From contig NZ_JAMBOJ010000012.1 of the NCBI RefSeq assembly GCF_023715565.1, forward strand, positions 1 to 64,000: DNA of 64,000 bases, written 5' to 3'. A model generated the notes under the pieces. The model did no database searches. It worked only from the letters and a program-made list of their open reading frames with translations, and was not told the origin of the DNA. Origin of the DNA: Cytobacillus firmus. GTDB lineage: Bacteria; Bacillota; Bacilli; Bacillales; Cytobacillaceae. Positions 63,314 through 64,000 of this stretch are shown one piece after another (positions within the stretch are counted from its first letter, which is position 1; each line of letters opens with the position of its first letter). A program made the translations under genes and the position numbers.

Positions 63314-64000
63314 TTATTTCGTTACCATACGAGAGATTACGAGTCTCTGGATTTCCTGTGTGCCTTCGTAGATTTGCGTGATTTTGGCGTCGCGCATATA
63401 GCGTTCTACCGGGTAGTCCTTTGTATATCCGTAGCCGCCAAAGATTTGAACGGCGTCTGTTGTTACTTTCATGGCAGTGTCGCCGGCAAGAAGTTTGGAC
63501 ATAGCCGATTCTTTTCCGTATGGAAGTCCTTCTGATTCCAGCCATGCTGCCTGGTAAGTTAAGAGTCTGGAAGCTTCGATGCTTGTTGCCATGTCTGCCA
63601 GTTTAAAGCCGATTCCCTGCTGGGCAGCGATTGGCTTGCCAAATTGCTGGCGTTCTTTGGCATATTCGATGGAAGCATCCAATGCACCCTGAGCGATTCC
63701 GACTGCCTGGGCAGCGATGCCGTTGCGGCCGCCATCGAGTGTCATCATGGCAACTTTGAAGCCCTCGCCTACATTGCCAAGCACATTCTCAACCGGAACC
63801 TTGCACTCTTCGAAAATAATCTCAGTTGTCGGTGAGGAACGGATTCCCAGTTTCTTTTCCTTCTTGCCGACAGAGAAGCCTTCAAATCCTGCTTCCACGA
63901 TGAACGCGGTTGTACCCTTATGCTTGGAGGATGGATCTGTTAAGGCAAACACGACATAGATATCGGCAATTCCGCCGTTTGTGATGAAAATTTTGCTGCC
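63314..64000 (-). CDS. Acyl-CoA dehydrogenase (partial, continues past the window edge)
   Basis: C-terminal portion of an FAD-dependent acyl-CoA dehydrogenase; the reading frame continues to the window edge, starting with [22 protein letters not shown], so the N-terminal part is missing. The FAD/dimer segments [34 protein letters not shown] and the C-terminal [46 protein letters not shown] are diagnostic. B. subtilis AcdA lies near rpoE in the same way, so this is probably AcdA. The catalytic glutamate is in QIYEGTQEI. Confidence 0.93.
   Translation of the reverse strand, partial: GSKIFITNGGIADIYVVFALTDPSSKHKGTTAFIVEAGFEGFSVGKKEKKLGIRSSPTTEIIFEECKVPVENVLGNVGEGFKVAMMTLDGGRNGIAAQAVGIAQGALDASIEYAKERQQFGKPIAAQQGIGFKLADMATSIEASRLLTYQAAWLESEGLPYGKESAMSKLLAGDTAMKVTTDAVQIFGGYGYTKDYPVERYMRDAKITQIYEGTQEIQRLVISRMVTK

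Overview
The window is a chromosomal segment of a spore-forming Bacillaceae bacterium, probably in the Cytobacillus/Mesobacillus ('Bacillus firmus-like') neighbourhood. This placement rests on protein similarity recalled from Bacillus subtilis, the presence of spoIID, spoIIR, spo0F and a YhcN-type spore lipoprotein, and gene order that follows the B. subtilis rpoE-pyrG-spo0F-fbaA-murAB-glpX-rho-rpmE-tdk-prfA-prmC-spoIIR-ywl-glyA-upp-atp-murAA-spoIID block. Nearly all genes lie on the minus strand, so the biological reading order runs from high to low coordinates.

Layout from right to left. (1) 59.3-64.0 kb: acyl-CoA dehydrogenase (cut by the window edge), a TetR regulator and the fused isobutyryl-CoA mutase IcmF, a branched-chain/fatty acyl-CoA module. 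(2) 46.3-59.2 kb: rpoE, pyrG with a complete CTP-sensing leader, divergent ywjG and spo0F, fbaA, a TalC-type transaldolase, murAB, glpX, rho, rpmE, tdk and a spore lipoprotein. (3) 34.3-46.3 kb: a plus-strand DMT exporter, then prfA, prmC, spoIIR, a GsiB-type stress protein, ywlB, ywlC, mntP, ywlE, a chemoreceptor, rpiB, ywlG, a decayed pseudogene and glyA. (4) 27.0-34.0 kb: upp, mnaA, a MerR/RacA-like coiled-coil protein, a small membrane protein, a serine hydrolase and a secreted Vpr-like subtilase. (5) 19.4-26.9 kb: the full F1Fo ATP synthase operon atpZ-I-B-E-F-H-A-G-D-C behind a tandem promoter. (6) 16.1-18.9 kb: an ftsZ gene outside the dcw cluster, two small unknown genes and a LysM/3D wall protein. 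(7) 4.7-15.6 kb: an eleven-gene nuoABCDHIJKLMN operon without nuoEFG, whose NuoC carries a long Ala/Lys-rich N-terminal extension with five 114-bp repeats. (8) 0.1-4.2 kb: ywzB, ywmB, murAA and spoIID.

The genes are mostly core metabolism: proton translocation and ATP synthesis, wall precursor synthesis (two MurA enzymes, MnaA), nucleotide salvage and CTP synthesis, translation termination, and sporulation control. I found no tRNA, rRNA, CRISPR array, insertion sequence with a transposase, phage or defence island. The less ordinary material is in the intergenic DNA: several families of short dispersed repeats, including one that supplies the stop codon of two unrelated genes, fold-back elements inside the atp and nuo gene strings, a phased 20-21 bp tandem repeat, and leader hairpins before pyrG and ftsZ.
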